Origin: Phycisphaera sp. | GTDB taxonomy: Bacteria > Planctomycetota > Phycisphaerae > Phycisphaerales > UBA1924 | Assembly: GCA_025916675.1 (NCBI GenBank) | Contig: CP098402.1 | Coordinates: 987,205 to 1,051,204 of the forward strand | Direction of reading: 5' to 3' | DNA length: 64,000 nucleotides | Part shown: piece by piece, positions 33,845 through 43,297 of the stretch | Position numbering within the stretch: position 1 is the first letter of the stretch | Layout of the letters: every line of letters starts with the position of its first letter | Translations under genes and position numbers: made by a program | Notes under the pieces: model-generated | The model's database searches: none | Told to the model about the DNA's origin: nothing | What the model saw: the letters and a program-made list of their open reading frames with translations, nothing else

Positions 33845-34600
33845 GTGTTCCAGCAAGCCTCAAGCACGCCCCTGGGCCTCGCCCTGTGCCCCTGGCGAGA
33901 CGCGCCCGTGCGCGAGGCGGTGGCGCTCGTGGCCTCGCTTGGCTACCGGGCCGCCCAACTCGACGCGACCCACCCCGAGGTCCGCCCGCGGTCGCTCGAC
34001 CGATCGGCCCGTCGGGACCTGGCCGCCCTCCTGAAACGCAGCGAATTGGAACTGACCGGCCTGGACCTCTGGCTGCCCCCCGAGCACCTCGCCTCTGGCG
34101 CTAACGTCGAGCGCGCGGGTGACGCGGTGGTGGGGGCCATAGGCCTTGTGCGTGAGCTGGCCGGCCTCGTGCGAACGAGCCCTGTACTCAGCCTGACCCT
34201 GCCCGATGAGCCCGACCCGCACGTCATGGAGGCCATCTCTGCAGCGGCCGAGCGCGATGGCGTGTCGCTGGCCAACCATGCGTGGCCGGCTCCAGAGGCC
34301 GGCGAGATCGGCCTCGACCCCGCATTGGCGATCATGGCCGGGGCCAGCCCGGCGAAGGCCGTGACGACGCTCGGGTCACGGCTCACGAGCGTGCGACTGT
34401 CCGACGCGGGCGTGGCGGGACGGGTGCCCGTGGATTCGCCCGGGGGCCGCCTTGACGTGCCATCCTTCGTCGCCGCGCTGACGATCTCGGCCCCGGAAGC
34501 GCCCGTGGTCGCCGACGTTCGAATGCTGGCCGACACACGCGCGGCCGCCCTTGCTGCGCGGGAAGCCTGGGACGAAGGCCGCGCCCCTATGCACATGTGA
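33845..34600 (+). CDS. Sugar phosphate isomerase/epimerase-like TIM-barrel protein
   Basis: 251 residues. Opening LGLALCPWRDAPVREAVALV and GYRAAQLDAT match the start of xylose-isomerase-like (AP_endonuc_2) barrels; GLDLWLPPEHL and VSLANHAWPAPE follow the strand order. The metal-binding Glu/His/Asp set of true epimerases is only partly recognisable. GTG 33845 starts in the short gap after the divergent membrane gene. The nitrilase gene follows after 9 bp, so they are probably one transcript. Substrate unknown. Confidence 0.65.
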   Translation: MFQQASSTPLGLALCPWRDAPVREAVALVASLGYRAAQLDATHPEVRPRSLDRSARRDLAALLKRSELELTGLDLWLPPEHLASGANVERAGDAVVGAIGLVRELAGLVRTSPVLSLTLPDEPDPHVMEAISAAAERDGVSLANHAWPAPEAGEIGLDPALAIMAGASPAKAVTTLGSRLTSVRLSDAGVAGRVPVDSPGGRLDVPSFVAALTISAPEAPVVADVRMLADTRAAALAAREAWDEGRAPMHM

Positions 34601-34609
34601 GACCCGCCC

Positions 34610-35569
34610 ATGCGAATCGCTATTGCCCAGATCGCGCCCGTTTTGCTCGACCGAGATCGGACGATCGAACGCGCTGTCGCAGCCATCCACGAGGCGGCCA
34701 AGAACGGTGCCAGGCTGGTCGCCTTCGGTGAAACGTTCATCCCCGCTTACCCCCTATGGCTGTGCCGGCAGAATGCCGCCCGGTTCAACGAGCCCGCCGT
34801 CAAAGAAGTCCACGCGGCCTATCTCGAACAGGCGGTGCGCATCGAGGATGGCCACCTGGGCCCGATCCGCGACGCGGCGCGGACCGCGGGCGTCCATGCC
34901 ATCGTCGGTGTGGCCGAGCGGCCCAGGGATCGCGGCGGGAACACGATCTACTGCAGTGCCGTGGTCATTGATGACAAGGGAGAGATCGCCAGCGTGCACC
35001 GAAAGCTCATGCCCACCTACGAGGAGCGGCTGGCGTGGGGCGTCGGCGATGGGCATGGCCTGCGCATCCACCGCGTCGGGCCGTTCACGGTGAGCGTGCT
35101 CAACTGCTGGGAGAACTGGATGCCCCTGGCTCGCGCGGCCCTCTACGCCCAGGGGGTCGACCTGCACGTCGCGATCTGGCCGGGCTGCGAGCGGCTGACC
35201 AGGGACATCACACGGTTCGTCGCCCTCGAGGGCCGCTGCTACGTCGCCTCGGCTAGCTCCATCATCCGGCCTCAGGACGTGCCCGGCACGGTCCCGCACC
35301 GTAATTCGTGGGCGGACGCAGGCGTGGAGAATGGGGCCTACTACGACGGCGGTTCGTGCGTGGCCGGCCCCGATGGCTCGTGGCTTACGTCCCCGGTCGT
35401 CGGACGGGAAGAATTGGTCTACGCCGACCTCGATCCTGCCGTCGTGCGGGCTGAGCGGCAGAACTTCGACCCCAGCGGCCACTACGCCCGGCCTGATGTG
35501 CTCGCGCTCACGGTCGCTCGCTCGCGCCAGGGCGTGCGATTCAGCGACGACGGGCCGGCCAACCCATAG
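34610..35569 (+). CDS. Nitrilase (carbon-nitrogen hydrolase superfamily, branch 1)
   Basis: 319 residues. The catalytic triad is visible: Glu41 in LVAFGETFIPAYPLWL, Lys in VHRKLMPTYEERLAWG (near residue 128) and Cys in LNCWENWMPLARAAL (near 163). The CWEN and HRKLxPTxxER motifs are specific to nitrilases rather than amidases, so hydrolysis of an organic nitrile to acid plus ammonia is expected. Cytosolic, normally forming spiral oligomers. It follows the isomerase-like gene by 9 bp and precedes the GT2 fusion gene by 11 bp. Confidence 0.9.
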   Translation: MRIAIAQIAPVLLDRDRTIERAVAAIHEAAKNGARLVAFGETFIPAYPLWLCRQNAARFNEPAVKEVHAAYLEQAVRIEDGHLGPIRDAARTAGVHAIVGVAERPRDRGGNTIYCSAVVIDDKGEIASVHRKLMPTYEERLAWGVGDGHGLRIHRVGPFTVSVLNCWENWMPLARAALYAQGVDLHVAIWPGCERLTRDITRFVALEGRCYVASASSIIRPQDVPGTVPHRNSWADAGVENGAYYDGGSCVAGPDGSWLTSPVVGREELVYADLDPAVVRAERQNFDPSGHYARPDVLALTVARSRQGVRFSDDGPANP

Positions 35570-35580
35570 ACTCGCCTCCC

Positions 35581-37074
35581 GTGCCCCAGCCGCTGCTGTC
35601 CATCGTTACGCCGTCGCTCGATCAGGGACGGTACATCGGCCAATGCCTGGAATCGGTCGCGGCCGAGATGGCGTTGCCCGCCGCGCAAGCCCACGGCGTC
35701 GAGCACATTGTGATGGACGGTGGCAGCACCGACGAAACGGTCGGGCTGCTCGAACGAGCCACCCACCTGGCCCACTGGCAGAGCGCCCCCGACGGCGGGC
35801 AGAGCGCGGCGATCAATCGGGGCTTGCTCGACCATGCCCGCGGCCGCTACGCAACCTGGATCAACGCCGACGATTGGTTCGAGCCGGGCGCTCTGGGGCC
35901 GATGCTGGAGGAACTGGCCAGTGCTGATGCGCCGGACGTGCTGGTCGGGCGATGCCGGTTCGTGGAGGGCGATCGCACGATCTTCGAGCCGCGACCGCCC
36001 GAACCAATCGACATCGCAAATCTGTTACGTCTGCGCACGAAGTGGTTCGCCGGCGAGCTGATCGTCCAGCCGGAAGCGTTCTTCAGCAGCGCGTTGTTCG
36101 AGCGTGTTGGCGGTTTGAATGAGGCGAACCACTTCACGATGGACCACGAACTCTGGCTCAAGCTGCTCGAAGCCGGGGCCAGCTTCAGATCGATCGACCA
36201 TCCCGTCGCGTGCATGCGTGTCCACGAGGCCCAGAAGACGGCCGACAACCGCCGGATCGTCGAGTCGCTGATCCGCTTCGGCCGGCCCTTCCTTGACCGC
36301 CACGCCGAGATGCTGGGCGAGCCCGGCCGGATTGCTCGGAGCGAGTTGGTCGGGCTCGAACGCAAGCTCACGCTCAGCGAGCCGGTGCTGCGACGGCTCC
36401 GCGTACCGTGGGCGAACGTCGAACACACTGAGCGGGTTGATGGAGCCGCGGATGTCGTGCCCGGGGAGTTCCACCTGGCTCCCTTGCGTGCCGTGTTGAG
36501 CGCCGTGCCGAAGAGCCCCGGCCTGTTGCGCCGCCGGTATCGGTCCCGCGTGCTGGGCGATGCCCCGATTGCCGAGCTGCCGGTGCGGTTCACGCCGACG
36601 ACCGATCCGTCGTATGACATGGTGTTGTGTTGGCAGGCGTTCAGCCGCTCACGAGATCCTGCAGCTGAGCTCACGAACGCCGTTGCCGGGCTCCGCGCTG
36701 GGGGCGTGCTTGTCGCCATGGCAGAGATCGCGCCATGCGAGCACGGCCTCAATACCTACACGGAGGGCCTGGCCGGCCTCATCGACCAGCAACTGAGCCA
36801 GGACCACGACTGGCTGATCGACCCCGCGGCTATGCCTTGGGTCGAATCTCTCGCCGGAGCAAGGCACGACGATGATGCCCGTTGGTTGGCGAGCCATCCT
36901 CACCCCTTCGGTATCGACCTGGGGGACCTGATGGACCGGGCGGGTCTGGAACACGTGTCATCCATGACCTACGGCGGCATGTCGTGGCACCCGCTCACGC
37001 CGTTCGCCGCGATCGAGGGTGTCCCCGGGCGCGACAGCGACGCGTGGGCGTGCGGGGTGTGGCGGAAGCGATAG
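35581..37074 (+). CDS. GT2 glycosyltransferase fused to a degenerate methyltransferase-like domain
   Basis: 497 residues. Residues 1-230 are a GT-A domain: LLSIVTPSLDQGRYIGQCL, EHIVMDGGSTDETV, YATWINADDWFEPGAL (metal-binding Asp-Asp) and FTMDHELWLKLLEAGA. Residues ~330-497 include YDMVLCWQAFSRSRDPAAEL and GLRAGGVLVAMAEI, the order of the second half of a class I SAM methyltransferase. A clear glycine-rich SAM loop is missing. GTG 35581 is the only start near the GT domain. Acceptor unknown. Confidence 0.78.
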   Translation: MPQPLLSIVTPSLDQGRYIGQCLESVAAEMALPAAQAHGVEHIVMDGGSTDETVGLLERATHLAHWQSAPDGGQSAAINRGLLDHARGRYATWINADDWFEPGALGPMLEELASADAPDVLVGRCRFVEGDRTIFEPRPPEPIDIANLLRLRTKWFAGELIVQPEAFFSSALFERVGGLNEANHFTMDHELWLKLLEAGASFRSIDHPVACMRVHEAQKTADNRRIVESLIRFGRPFLDRHAEMLGEPGRIARSELVGLERKLTLSEPVLRRLRVPWANVEHTERVDGAADVVPGEFHLAPLRAVLSAVPKSPGLLRRRYRSRVLGDAPIAELPVRFTPTTDPSYDMVLCWQAFSRSRDPAAELTNAVAGLRAGGVLVAMAEIAPCEHGLNTYTEGLAGLIDQQLSQDHDWLIDPAAMPWVESLAGARHDDDARWLASHPHPFGIDLGDLMDRAGLEHVSSMTYGGMSWHPLTPFAAIEGVPGRDSDAWACGVWRKR

Positions 37075-37077
37075 AAC

Positions 37078-38220
37078 TTACTGGCTCAGCGCCTCGATCA
37101 GCCGCACACGCTCTTGCATCAACCGGGTTTGCTCTCTTTGCAGCGGGCCGAGTTCGTTGCGGAGTTCGGTGATGCGGCCGCGCAGTCTCTCTGCGGTTGC
37201 GCGACCATCGGCTGTATCCGCGGTCGCGTGGACTTCGAGTTCCAGCTTTCGCACCGATTGTTCGATCTCGATCGCACGCCGAACGACGCCTTCGAGGTCG
37301 CCGTTGAGCCGGCTCAGTTCGGCCCGGATGCCTGCGAGCGGGTCGTTCCCGGGGATGGTCTGCGCTACGACGCCGGCCCGGCGAGCGGCGTACTGCCCGG
37401 GTTGGCCGCCCAGGGCAACATCGGCCTCAGCAGCACGCAGGCGGGCCGTCGAAGCCGAGGGCGGTGCCGTCACAACCGATCGTGCGAGGTCGGTATCAAG
37501 CCGTCCGAAGCTCTTCTGGCCGCGAAGGCGGTCCATCCGCAGAGCCCAGGCGCGCCGGAGCACGCGTTCATCGAGGGCGGCTACCGACCTGAGGTCTTTT
37601 CGTCGGCCGAGGGTCACGGTGACTTCCATTGGCTCGCCGTTACGCAAGAGTGAGATGACGGTCTCTTCTCCTGGCAGGTGCGAGGCGATCGATACCGGGA
37701 GGTCCATCGACCCCGACTTGATCGGTGCGCCCGAGAGGGCCAGCACAATGTCACCCGCGCGCAGCTTGCCATGGGCGTCGAAGTTTGCGACGGTGTCACC
37801 CAGGCGCACGCCGCGATCGGCGGGTGTGCGGTCGTAGGTGATGCCGAGGCCGGCGCGGGGGGCGTTGAAGAATGCCTGCTTCGCCTCGAGCTCGAATCGC
37901 GCGAGCACCTCGGCGCGGTCGCCCTCGCCTTCCGCACTCGCGCCGCGGTCGGCGAGCCACTCGGCCAGCGCCGTTTCGAGCGTGTGGAGCGCCGTCTCGG
38001 GACGCAGGGCCCGGGCCAGTTGCTCCAGCACGTCGCTGGCAGCCTTGCGGTCCAGCCAGCTCTCGCTGGCGAGATCGGCCACCGCGGCGCGTGCGGCTTC
38101 CAGATCTGTGGCGGGCGTAGCAGGACCGGAATCTTGCTGCGCGAAGCCCCAGGTCGTCGCCAGGGAGATGGCGCACGCTGCGGCAAGCTGTCTTTGACGC
38201 CGGCTGATCATGGTGACCAT
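37078..38220 (-). CDS. Secreted PDZ-domain protein with C-terminal coiled coil
   Basis: 380 residues. Hydrophobic signal near the N-terminus (LAAACAISLATTWGFAQQ). A helical region is followed by a PDZ domain from GLGITYDRTPADRGVRLGDT through GETVISLLRNGEPMEVTVTL (about residues 120-200). The end is a heptad-rich coiled coil (RAELSRLNGDLEGVVRRAIE, LRGRITELRNELGPLQREQ). No protease residues, so it is likely a scaffold or chaperone. Two ATGs (38220, 38211) are nearly equal; the first is taken. Last gene of the secG-yicC-kinase group. Confidence 0.75.
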   Translation of the reverse strand: MVTMISRRQRQLAAACAISLATTWGFAQQDSGPATPATDLEAARAAVADLASESWLDRKAASDVLEQLARALRPETALHTLETALAEWLADRGASAEGEGDRAEVLARFELEAKQAFFNAPRAGLGITYDRTPADRGVRLGDTVANFDAHGKLRAGDIVLALSGAPIKSGSMDLPVSIASHLPGEETVISLLRNGEPMEVTVTLGRRKDLRSVAALDERVLRRAWALRMDRLRGQKSFGRLDTDLARSVVTAPPSASTARLRAAEADVALGGQPGQYAARRAGVVAQTIPGNDPLAGIRAELSRLNGDLEGVVRRAIEIEQSVRKLELEVHATADTADGRATAERLRGRITELRNELGPLQREQTRLMQERVRLIEALSQ

Positions 38221-38231
38221 TGTAAGGCCGG

Positions 38232-39350
38232 CTACGGCCGGGCGTGCTGGAGAACCTTGGCGGGGTGGTCGGCGAGCCACTGGGCCTTGCGTGCCACCAT
38301 CCGCAGGAAGGGCGACGGATCCCGCCCGTCGAACGCCCCGGTCGCCGCGATGGGCACCGCGGCCTCGGCAATGAGAGCCTCGGCCATCAGCCAGGGCAGG
38401 GCTTCGAGGGCCTGCTGGGCTACGCCCGGCACCCCGATCATCGCCCGACCTCCATGGACGCCGCCAAGGAACGCCCCGAGACGATCGCCATCGGGTGGAG
38501 TTGGCCACTGGCGGAAATCGGTGCCCGAACCCTGGAGCGAGAATTGCAGCGCCCCATTGGCGATGTCGAGCATCGCCGGGGCCATCCCGGCCGACTCGTG
38601 ATCGAGCACGGCGGCCAGCTTGCCGCCGTCAAAGATCAGATTGCCCGGGTGCCAGTCGCCGTGAACGATCTGGACCTCGCCGCCCTCGAGGGCGGCGGCG
38701 GCGCGTGCCGCCGATTGCTCGTAGAGGGCCCCGAGCCGGGCGGCCAGGTCGCTCCCGCTCGAGGCGTCGAGCGCCTGTGGGAGGCGTGCCAGGGCTCGAC
38801 GGATTCGCTGGTCGTCGTGGTACACACCCGTCAGCGGCTCGCCGATGGACCGGCCCATTGCTCCCAGGTGGTCGTGGGCGTTGGCCAGCAACGCGTGGTA
38901 TCGACCCAGTGCCTCACCAGCCAGCCGCGTCTGGCCTGATGAGCGGTCGCACTTGCCGCCGCGTTTGAACCCGCACACCTCGTACACGCGGCCTTCGAGC
39001 CGGAGCGCGCTCGCGCCGCCGCGTGCGGGCAGGAGGGGGGCAACCGGGAATCCGTGTGCGGCCAATCGGCGGTGGATCGAATGGATGACGTGCACGAACT
39101 CGGGCCCGTCACGTCCGGGCGCCAGCCGCTTGAGCACGACCGGCCCGCACAACGAACCAAGCAGGATGATCTTAGGTGCCTGGGTCGATCCGGCGTTGAG
39201 CGGTGCGGCCTTGAGCACCTGGCCGATCGGGTAGTGGATCCGAACATGATGGACCTCGCCGACCGCGAACCCCGCCTGGGCTTCGGCCGAGGCGAGCGTC
39301 TCGGGGTCGACCGGCCCCGGTGGAGTCTTGCTTGGTGCGCCTCGGTCCAC
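38232..39350 (-). CDS. Aminoglycoside phosphotransferase-family kinase-like protein
   Basis: 372 residues. The Brenner-type catalytic loop reads QIVHGDWHPGNLIFDGG with the catalytic Asp and metal-binding Asn, and the magnesium-binding Asp is in LAAVLDHESAGMAPAMLDI. These identify the APH/choline-kinase superfamily. The N-lobe includes KIILLGSLCGPVVLKRLAPG, which holds the ATP-binding lysine. The substrate is unlikely to be an antibiotic; small metabolites or protein-bound sugars are commoner. Start GTG 39350, five bases after the yicC stop. Confidence 0.8.
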   Translation of the reverse strand: MDRGAPSKTPPGPVDPETLASAEAQAGFAVGEVHHVRIHYPIGQVLKAAPLNAGSTQAPKIILLGSLCGPVVLKRLAPGRDGPEFVHVIHSIHRRLAAHGFPVAPLLPARGGASALRLEGRVYEVCGFKRGGKCDRSSGQTRLAGEALGRYHALLANAHDHLGAMGRSIGEPLTGVYHDDQRIRRALARLPQALDASSGSDLAARLGALYEQSAARAAAALEGGEVQIVHGDWHPGNLIFDGGKLAAVLDHESAGMAPAMLDIANGALQFSLQGSGTDFRQWPTPPDGDRLGAFLGGVHGGRAMIGVPGVAQQALEALPWLMAEALIAEAAVPIAATGAFDGRDPSPFLRMVARKAQWLADHPAKVLQHARP

Positions 39351-39354
39351 GGCG

Positions 39355-40224
39355 TTACTCGACGTTCTGGACCTGCTCTTTGATCCGGTCGATGGCGGCC
39401 TTCGCGTCGATGGCCGCCCGAGAGAGATCAGCGTCGGGGCTCTTGCTGGCGATGGTGTTGGCCTCGCGGAGCATCTCCTGGGCGATGAAGTCGAGCTTGC
39501 GGCCAACCGGTCCATCTTCTTCGATCGCCAGCAGGAACTGCTCGACGTGCCCGCTCAATCTGGAGATTTCTTCGTTGACGTCGCACCGTTCGGCGTATGC
39601 CGCCACCTCGCGCACGATGTCCACCGGCTCGGCTTCGGGTAGGAGTTGTTCGATGCGAGCCTTCAGCCGGGTTTCGTAGAGTTTGCTGACCTCGGGGGCC
39701 TTGGACTGCACGACCTCGAGGCTCGCCGAAACCACGCCGCAGAGTTCGGCGAGTTCGGCGTGCAAGGCCTTGCCCTCTCTGGCGCGCATTTCGACCAACT
39801 TCTCGCAGGCCCTTGGGAGCAGTTCCTTGAACGCCTCACGCGCGGCGGCAAGCCGGGCATCGAGCGGCTCGGCCCGGAGTACGCCTGGCAGTGCGAGCAG
39901 GCCGGCCATGTCCACGGTCGTGCCCGATCCCAGTTTCTGCGAAGCCGCTTCGATCGTCTTCAAATACGCCTCGAGCACGTTCTCGTTGATCGCCCCGGCC
40001 TGGCTGGCCGGCGAACCCTCGGCCGAGCAACGCACGGTGACGCTGCCGCGCTGGAGAAGCCCGCGGAGGGTTTCTTCGAGCCCGCCTTCGAGCGGCGCGA
40101 ACTCATCGGGCAGTCGCACCTGGGCCTTGAGGTACCGGTGGTTCACCGCACGCACCTCGAGGCTGTACGTCACCCCGCCACGCTCCACGCGGGCGTCGCC
40201 GAATCCGGTCATGCTGCGGATCAT
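39355..40224 (-). CDS. yicC: YicC-family endoribonuclease-like protein
   Basis: 289 residues, the usual length. The N-terminal MIRSMTGFGDARVERGGV with EVRAVNHRYLKAQVRLP and the C-terminal DUF1732 block (LDFIAQEMLREANTIASKSP, then IDRIKEQVQNVE) are diagnostic. E. coli YicC is reported to be an endoribonuclease acting in RNA decay. ATG 40224 is fixed by the conserved start. It lies between secG and the kinase-like gene in one minus-strand group. Confidence 0.92.
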   Translation of the reverse strand: MIRSMTGFGDARVERGGVTYSLEVRAVNHRYLKAQVRLPDEFAPLEGGLEETLRGLLQRGSVTVRCSAEGSPASQAGAINENVLEAYLKTIEAASQKLGSGTTVDMAGLLALPGVLRAEPLDARLAAAREAFKELLPRACEKLVEMRAREGKALHAELAELCGVVSASLEVVQSKAPEVSKLYETRLKARIEQLLPEAEPVDIVREVAAYAERCDVNEEISRLSGHVEQFLLAIEEDGPVGRKLDFIAQEMLREANTIASKSPDADLSRAAIDAKAAIDRIKEQVQNVE

Positions 40225-40249
40225 GGGCGCTCTCGCGAGACACCCGGGA

Positions 40250-40762
40250 TCACGGGCCCGGCTCCGGGTCATCGGCGGGCGTGTCGCCGGGTTGATCGGC
40301 GGGCGTTTCGCCCGGATCACCTGTGGGTGTCTCAGCCGGGGGTGGTGTGGTTTCGCCGGTGGTCTCGGGTTCGGTGGTTTCGGGGTCGGCGGTCTCGCCC
40401 TCGGCGGGCGTGGTCGCGGCCGGGTCGCCCTCGGGTGTCTCGGCGGGTACCTGCTCCCCCGTGGGCGTGGCGACCGGCTGCCCGGGGACGGCCGCCGGTG
40501 GGCGGCTGGTGTACACCAGCATGATGGCCGTCAGGATGAACAGCACGAAGGTGCCGATGGTCATCAGCGTCAGGGCGTCCCCGGTCTTGGCACCGAAGGC
40601 CGTCTGGCCCGACCCGCCGCTCGAGGCCCCGAACGCTCCGCTCAGCCCGCCGCCCGAGGGGCGCTGGATCAGGATGATCAGGATCATGATGACGGCCACG
40701 GCGATGAACGCCAGCATGAGCAGGTTGGAAAGAACCGGATTCAACGCGAGCGTCAGGGGCAT
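40250..40762 (-). CDS. secG: SecG preprotein translocase subunit with long Pro/Thr/Glu-rich tail
   Basis: 170 residues. The two SecG helices are LSNLLMLAFIAVAVIMILIIL and LTLMTIGTFVLFILTAIMLV, separated by QRPSGGGLSGAFGASSGGSG, the conserved loop. It supports SecYE-driven export. Typical SecG is 75-130 residues; here ~75 residues after the second helix are Pro/Thr/Glu/Gly repeats, presumably an extracytoplasmic tail. GGAGG before ATG 40762. Confidence 0.92.
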   Translation of the reverse strand: MPLTLALNPVLSNLLMLAFIAVAVIMILIILIQRPSGGGLSGAFGASSGGSGQTAFGAKTGDALTLMTIGTFVLFILTAIMLVYTSRPPAAVPGQPVATPTGEQVPAETPEGDPAATTPAEGETADPETTEPETTGETTPPPAETPTGDPGETPADQPGDTPADDPEPGP

Positions 40763-40858
40763 TCAGACCTCCAAAGGACAGCCCCACCACAGATCACCGA
40801 TGGGGAGCCAAGACTGTAGGGCCCGATCTGGGCGATGGGGTGGGGCTTAGGCGGTCGA

Positions 40859-42238
40859 TCAGGCCCGCTGGGGCTCGCCGGCCTGGGTTACGCTGGGGCG
40901 GCCCACGCTGTGGTGGCTGAACCCGAGTTCGGCCATCTGGTCGCGCTTGTACAGGTTACGGCCGTCGAAGATGGTCTTCTCGGCCAGCCTCTGGCCCATG
41001 CGATCAAAGTCGGGCGTCTTGAACTCGTCCCAGTCGGTCGAGACCACGACGCCGTCGCACCCCTCGAGGCAATCGTACATCTCACCGACGATCTCGGCGG
41101 GCACGCCCATCTCGTCGAGCGACTGCTTGCCGGTCTTGTCGGCCACCGAGTCGTACGCCCGGATGGTCGAGCCATGCTCGTGGGCCATCTGCATGAGCGT
41201 CAGGGCCGGTGCCTCTCGGACGTCGTCGGTGTTGGGCTTGAAGGCGATGCCCCAGAAGGCCAGCGTCTTGCCCGCCAGGCTGCCACCATAATGAGCCAGG
41301 ATCTTGTCGAAGAACAGCGTGCGCTGGCGCTGGTTCACGTCGTGCACGGCCTTGGAGAGCTGGGTTTCGAAGCCGGCCTGGTCGCCCATGCCGATGACCG
41401 CCAGCGTGTCCTTGGGGAAGCAACTGCCGCCGTAGCCCAGGCCCGGGTAGAGGAACTTGTGGCCGATACGGCTGTCGCTGCACATGCCCTCGCGCACGCG
41501 GTTGATGTTGGCCCCGAACTTCTCGCAGAGCATCGACATCTCATTGATGAAGCTGATTTTGGTGGCCAGGAAGTTGTTGCTGGCGTACTTGACCATCTCG
41601 GCCGAGGGGATGTCCATGATGAAGATCGGGTGCCCGTTGCGGGTGAAGGGCTCGTAGACCTCGTGGAAGCGCTTGGCGGTCAGGTCTTCGGGATCGTCCG
41701 GATGCTCGACGCCGCAGACCACGCGGTCGGGCTTGTTGAAGTCGATGATCGCGTCGCCCTCTTTCAAGAACTCGGGGTTGTCGCCCACGGTGAAGGGCAA
41801 GTCGCCCACGGTCTGGCGGATGCGATCCCGCACGGCCAGGGTGGTGCCTACGGGCACGGTGCTCTTGACGACGATGGTCTTGGGGGTCTGGCCCGGCCCC
41901 AGGCGCTTGATGACGGCCGCGATGTCGTCGGCGGCCTGCATGACGTACTTCAAGTCGGCCTTGCCGTCGGCCCCGCTGGGCGTGCCCACGCAGATGAAGA
42001 TCATCTCGGCGTCTTCGTAGGCCAGGTCTTTATCCAGCGTGGCTACCAGACGGCCGGCCTTGAGGTTGCGCTGCATGAGTTCGGTCAAGCCCGGCTCGTA
42101 GATGGGGCACTCGCCGCGGTTAATCTGGTCGACCTTGTCCTTGACCACGTCGAGGCAGACCACGTCGTTGCCGGTGTTGGCAAAGCACACCCCGGTTACC
42201 AGCCCAACATACCCCGTGCCCACCATCGTCAGCTTCAT
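40859..42238 (-). CDS. ugd: UDP-glucose 6-dehydrogenase
   Basis: 459 residues. NAD-binding Rossmann start MKLTMVGTGYVGLVTGVCFA, the FICVGTPSGADGKADL motif, NPEFLKEGDAIIDFNKPDR, and the catalytic cysteine in GLGYGGSCFPKDTLAVIG (near residue 275). AFWGIAFKPNTDDVREAPAL is the C-terminal UDP-binding block. It oxidises UDP-glucose to UDP-glucuronate, a likely precursor for the polysaccharide operon at 14-27 kb. ATG 42238; divergent from the methyltransferase gene. Confidence 0.95.
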   Translation of the reverse strand: MKLTMVGTGYVGLVTGVCFANTGNDVVCLDVVKDKVDQINRGECPIYEPGLTELMQRNLKAGRLVATLDKDLAYEDAEMIFICVGTPSGADGKADLKYVMQAADDIAAVIKRLGPGQTPKTIVVKSTVPVGTTLAVRDRIRQTVGDLPFTVGDNPEFLKEGDAIIDFNKPDRVVCGVEHPDDPEDLTAKRFHEVYEPFTRNGHPIFIMDIPSAEMVKYASNNFLATKISFINEMSMLCEKFGANINRVREGMCSDSRIGHKFLYPGLGYGGSCFPKDTLAVIGMGDQAGFETQLSKAVHDVNQRQRTLFFDKILAHYGGSLAGKTLAFWGIAFKPNTDDVREAPALTLMQMAHEHGSTIRAYDSVADKTGKQSLDEMGVPAEIVGEMYDCLEGCDGVVVSTDWDEFKTPDFDRMGQRLAEKTIFDGRNLYKRDQMAELGFSHHSVGRPSVTQAGEPQRA

Positions 42239-42395
42239 GCCGATTCCTCTCCTGGATGCCCGGACGAACGGAACCCCATCGGGAGGCCCCTCACCGGCCC
42301 GAATCGGACCTTCCGCGGCGTATGGAACTACTCTAGGCTCCCGTCGTTTCATCGAAACCCGGTGGCCCAGACTTGAGCCGACGCTACACTGGCCG

Positions 42396-43286
42396 ATGGC
42401 CGATAAGACACCCACGAAGAGCAGTACCAAGCCCCCACGCGGCGTCTCCAAGCGCACCGCCAAACGCCGGGCCAGCGCCGCCCCCAAGCTGACGGCCTCG
42501 ACGGCCGATCGCCACCAGCTCTACACCGCCGCCGTCCAGAACGTCGAGGGCGAGATCGACTTCATCGATGAGACCTACGAGACCCTTCGGGGCAAGAAGG
42601 CCGTCAGGCTGCGCGAGGATTTCTGCGGCACCGCCCAGACCAGCGCCGAGTGGGTCCGCCGCCGGCCAACCAACGCCGCCGTCGGGCTCGACCTGGACGA
42701 GGCCACCCTCCAGTGGGGCCGCGACCACGTGCTCAGCCAACTCAGCGCCGAGCAACTCGAACGCCTGACCCTCAAGAACCGCGACGTGCGCGACCCGGGC
42801 AAGAAGGGCCGGGACATGGACGTCGTCCTCGCGATGAACTTCAGCTACAACGCGCTCATGGTCCGGGCCGACCTGCTCGAGTACTTCAAGGCCGTCCGCA
42901 AGAGCCTGGCCCCCGGGGGGCTGTTCTTCATGGACTGCTACGGCGGGTACGAGAGCCTGATGGAGCAGGAAGAACGCCGCCAGTGCGAGGGCTTCACCTA
43001 CGTCTGGGAGCAGGTGCGGTACAACCCCATCGACGCGTCGCTCGATACGGCCATCCACTTCGAGTTCAAGGACGGCTCGGAGATGCGCGACGCGTTCACC
43101 TACCACTGGCGGCTGTGGAGCATGTCCGAGCTCCGCGACCTGCTGCTCGAGGCAGGCTTCTCCAAGGCGACCGCCTACTGGGAGGGCGACGACGGCGAGG
43201 GCGGCGGTGACGGCGAGTTTAAGCCCGCCACCGAGGGCGACGCCGACGCATCGTGGATCGCGTACATCGTCAGCGAGATCGACTGA
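42396..43286 (+). CDS. Class I SAM-dependent methyltransferase
   Basis: 296 residues. A basic N-terminal 30 residues is followed by a class I fold: VRLREDFCGTAQTSAEW (SAM loop, FCGT instead of GxGxG), AAVGLDLDEATLQWGRDHVL (acidic end of strand 2), MDVVLAMNFSYNAL and LAPGGLFFMDCYGGYE. Related family members lack a known substrate. The ATG at 42396 follows a 157-bp divergent gap with ugd. It ends 12 bp before the convergent beta-helix gene. Confidence 0.82.
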   Translation: MADKTPTKSSTKPPRGVSKRTAKRRASAAPKLTASTADRHQLYTAAVQNVEGEIDFIDETYETLRGKKAVRLREDFCGTAQTSAEWVRRRPTNAAVGLDLDEATLQWGRDHVLSQLSAEQLERLTLKNRDVRDPGKKGRDMDVVLAMNFSYNALMVRADLLEYFKAVRKSLAPGGLFFMDCYGGYESLMEQEERRQCEGFTYVWEQVRYNPIDASLDTAIHFEFKDGSEMRDAFTYHWRLWSMSELRDLLLEAGFSKATAYWEGDDGEGGGDGEFKPATEGDADASWIAYIVSEID

Positions 43287-43297
43287 GTCCTGCTCCG

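Noticed and set aside
40835-42376. Plus-strand 513-codon open frame
   Set aside because: Antisense to UDP-glucose dehydrogenase, whose catalytic motifs are intact.
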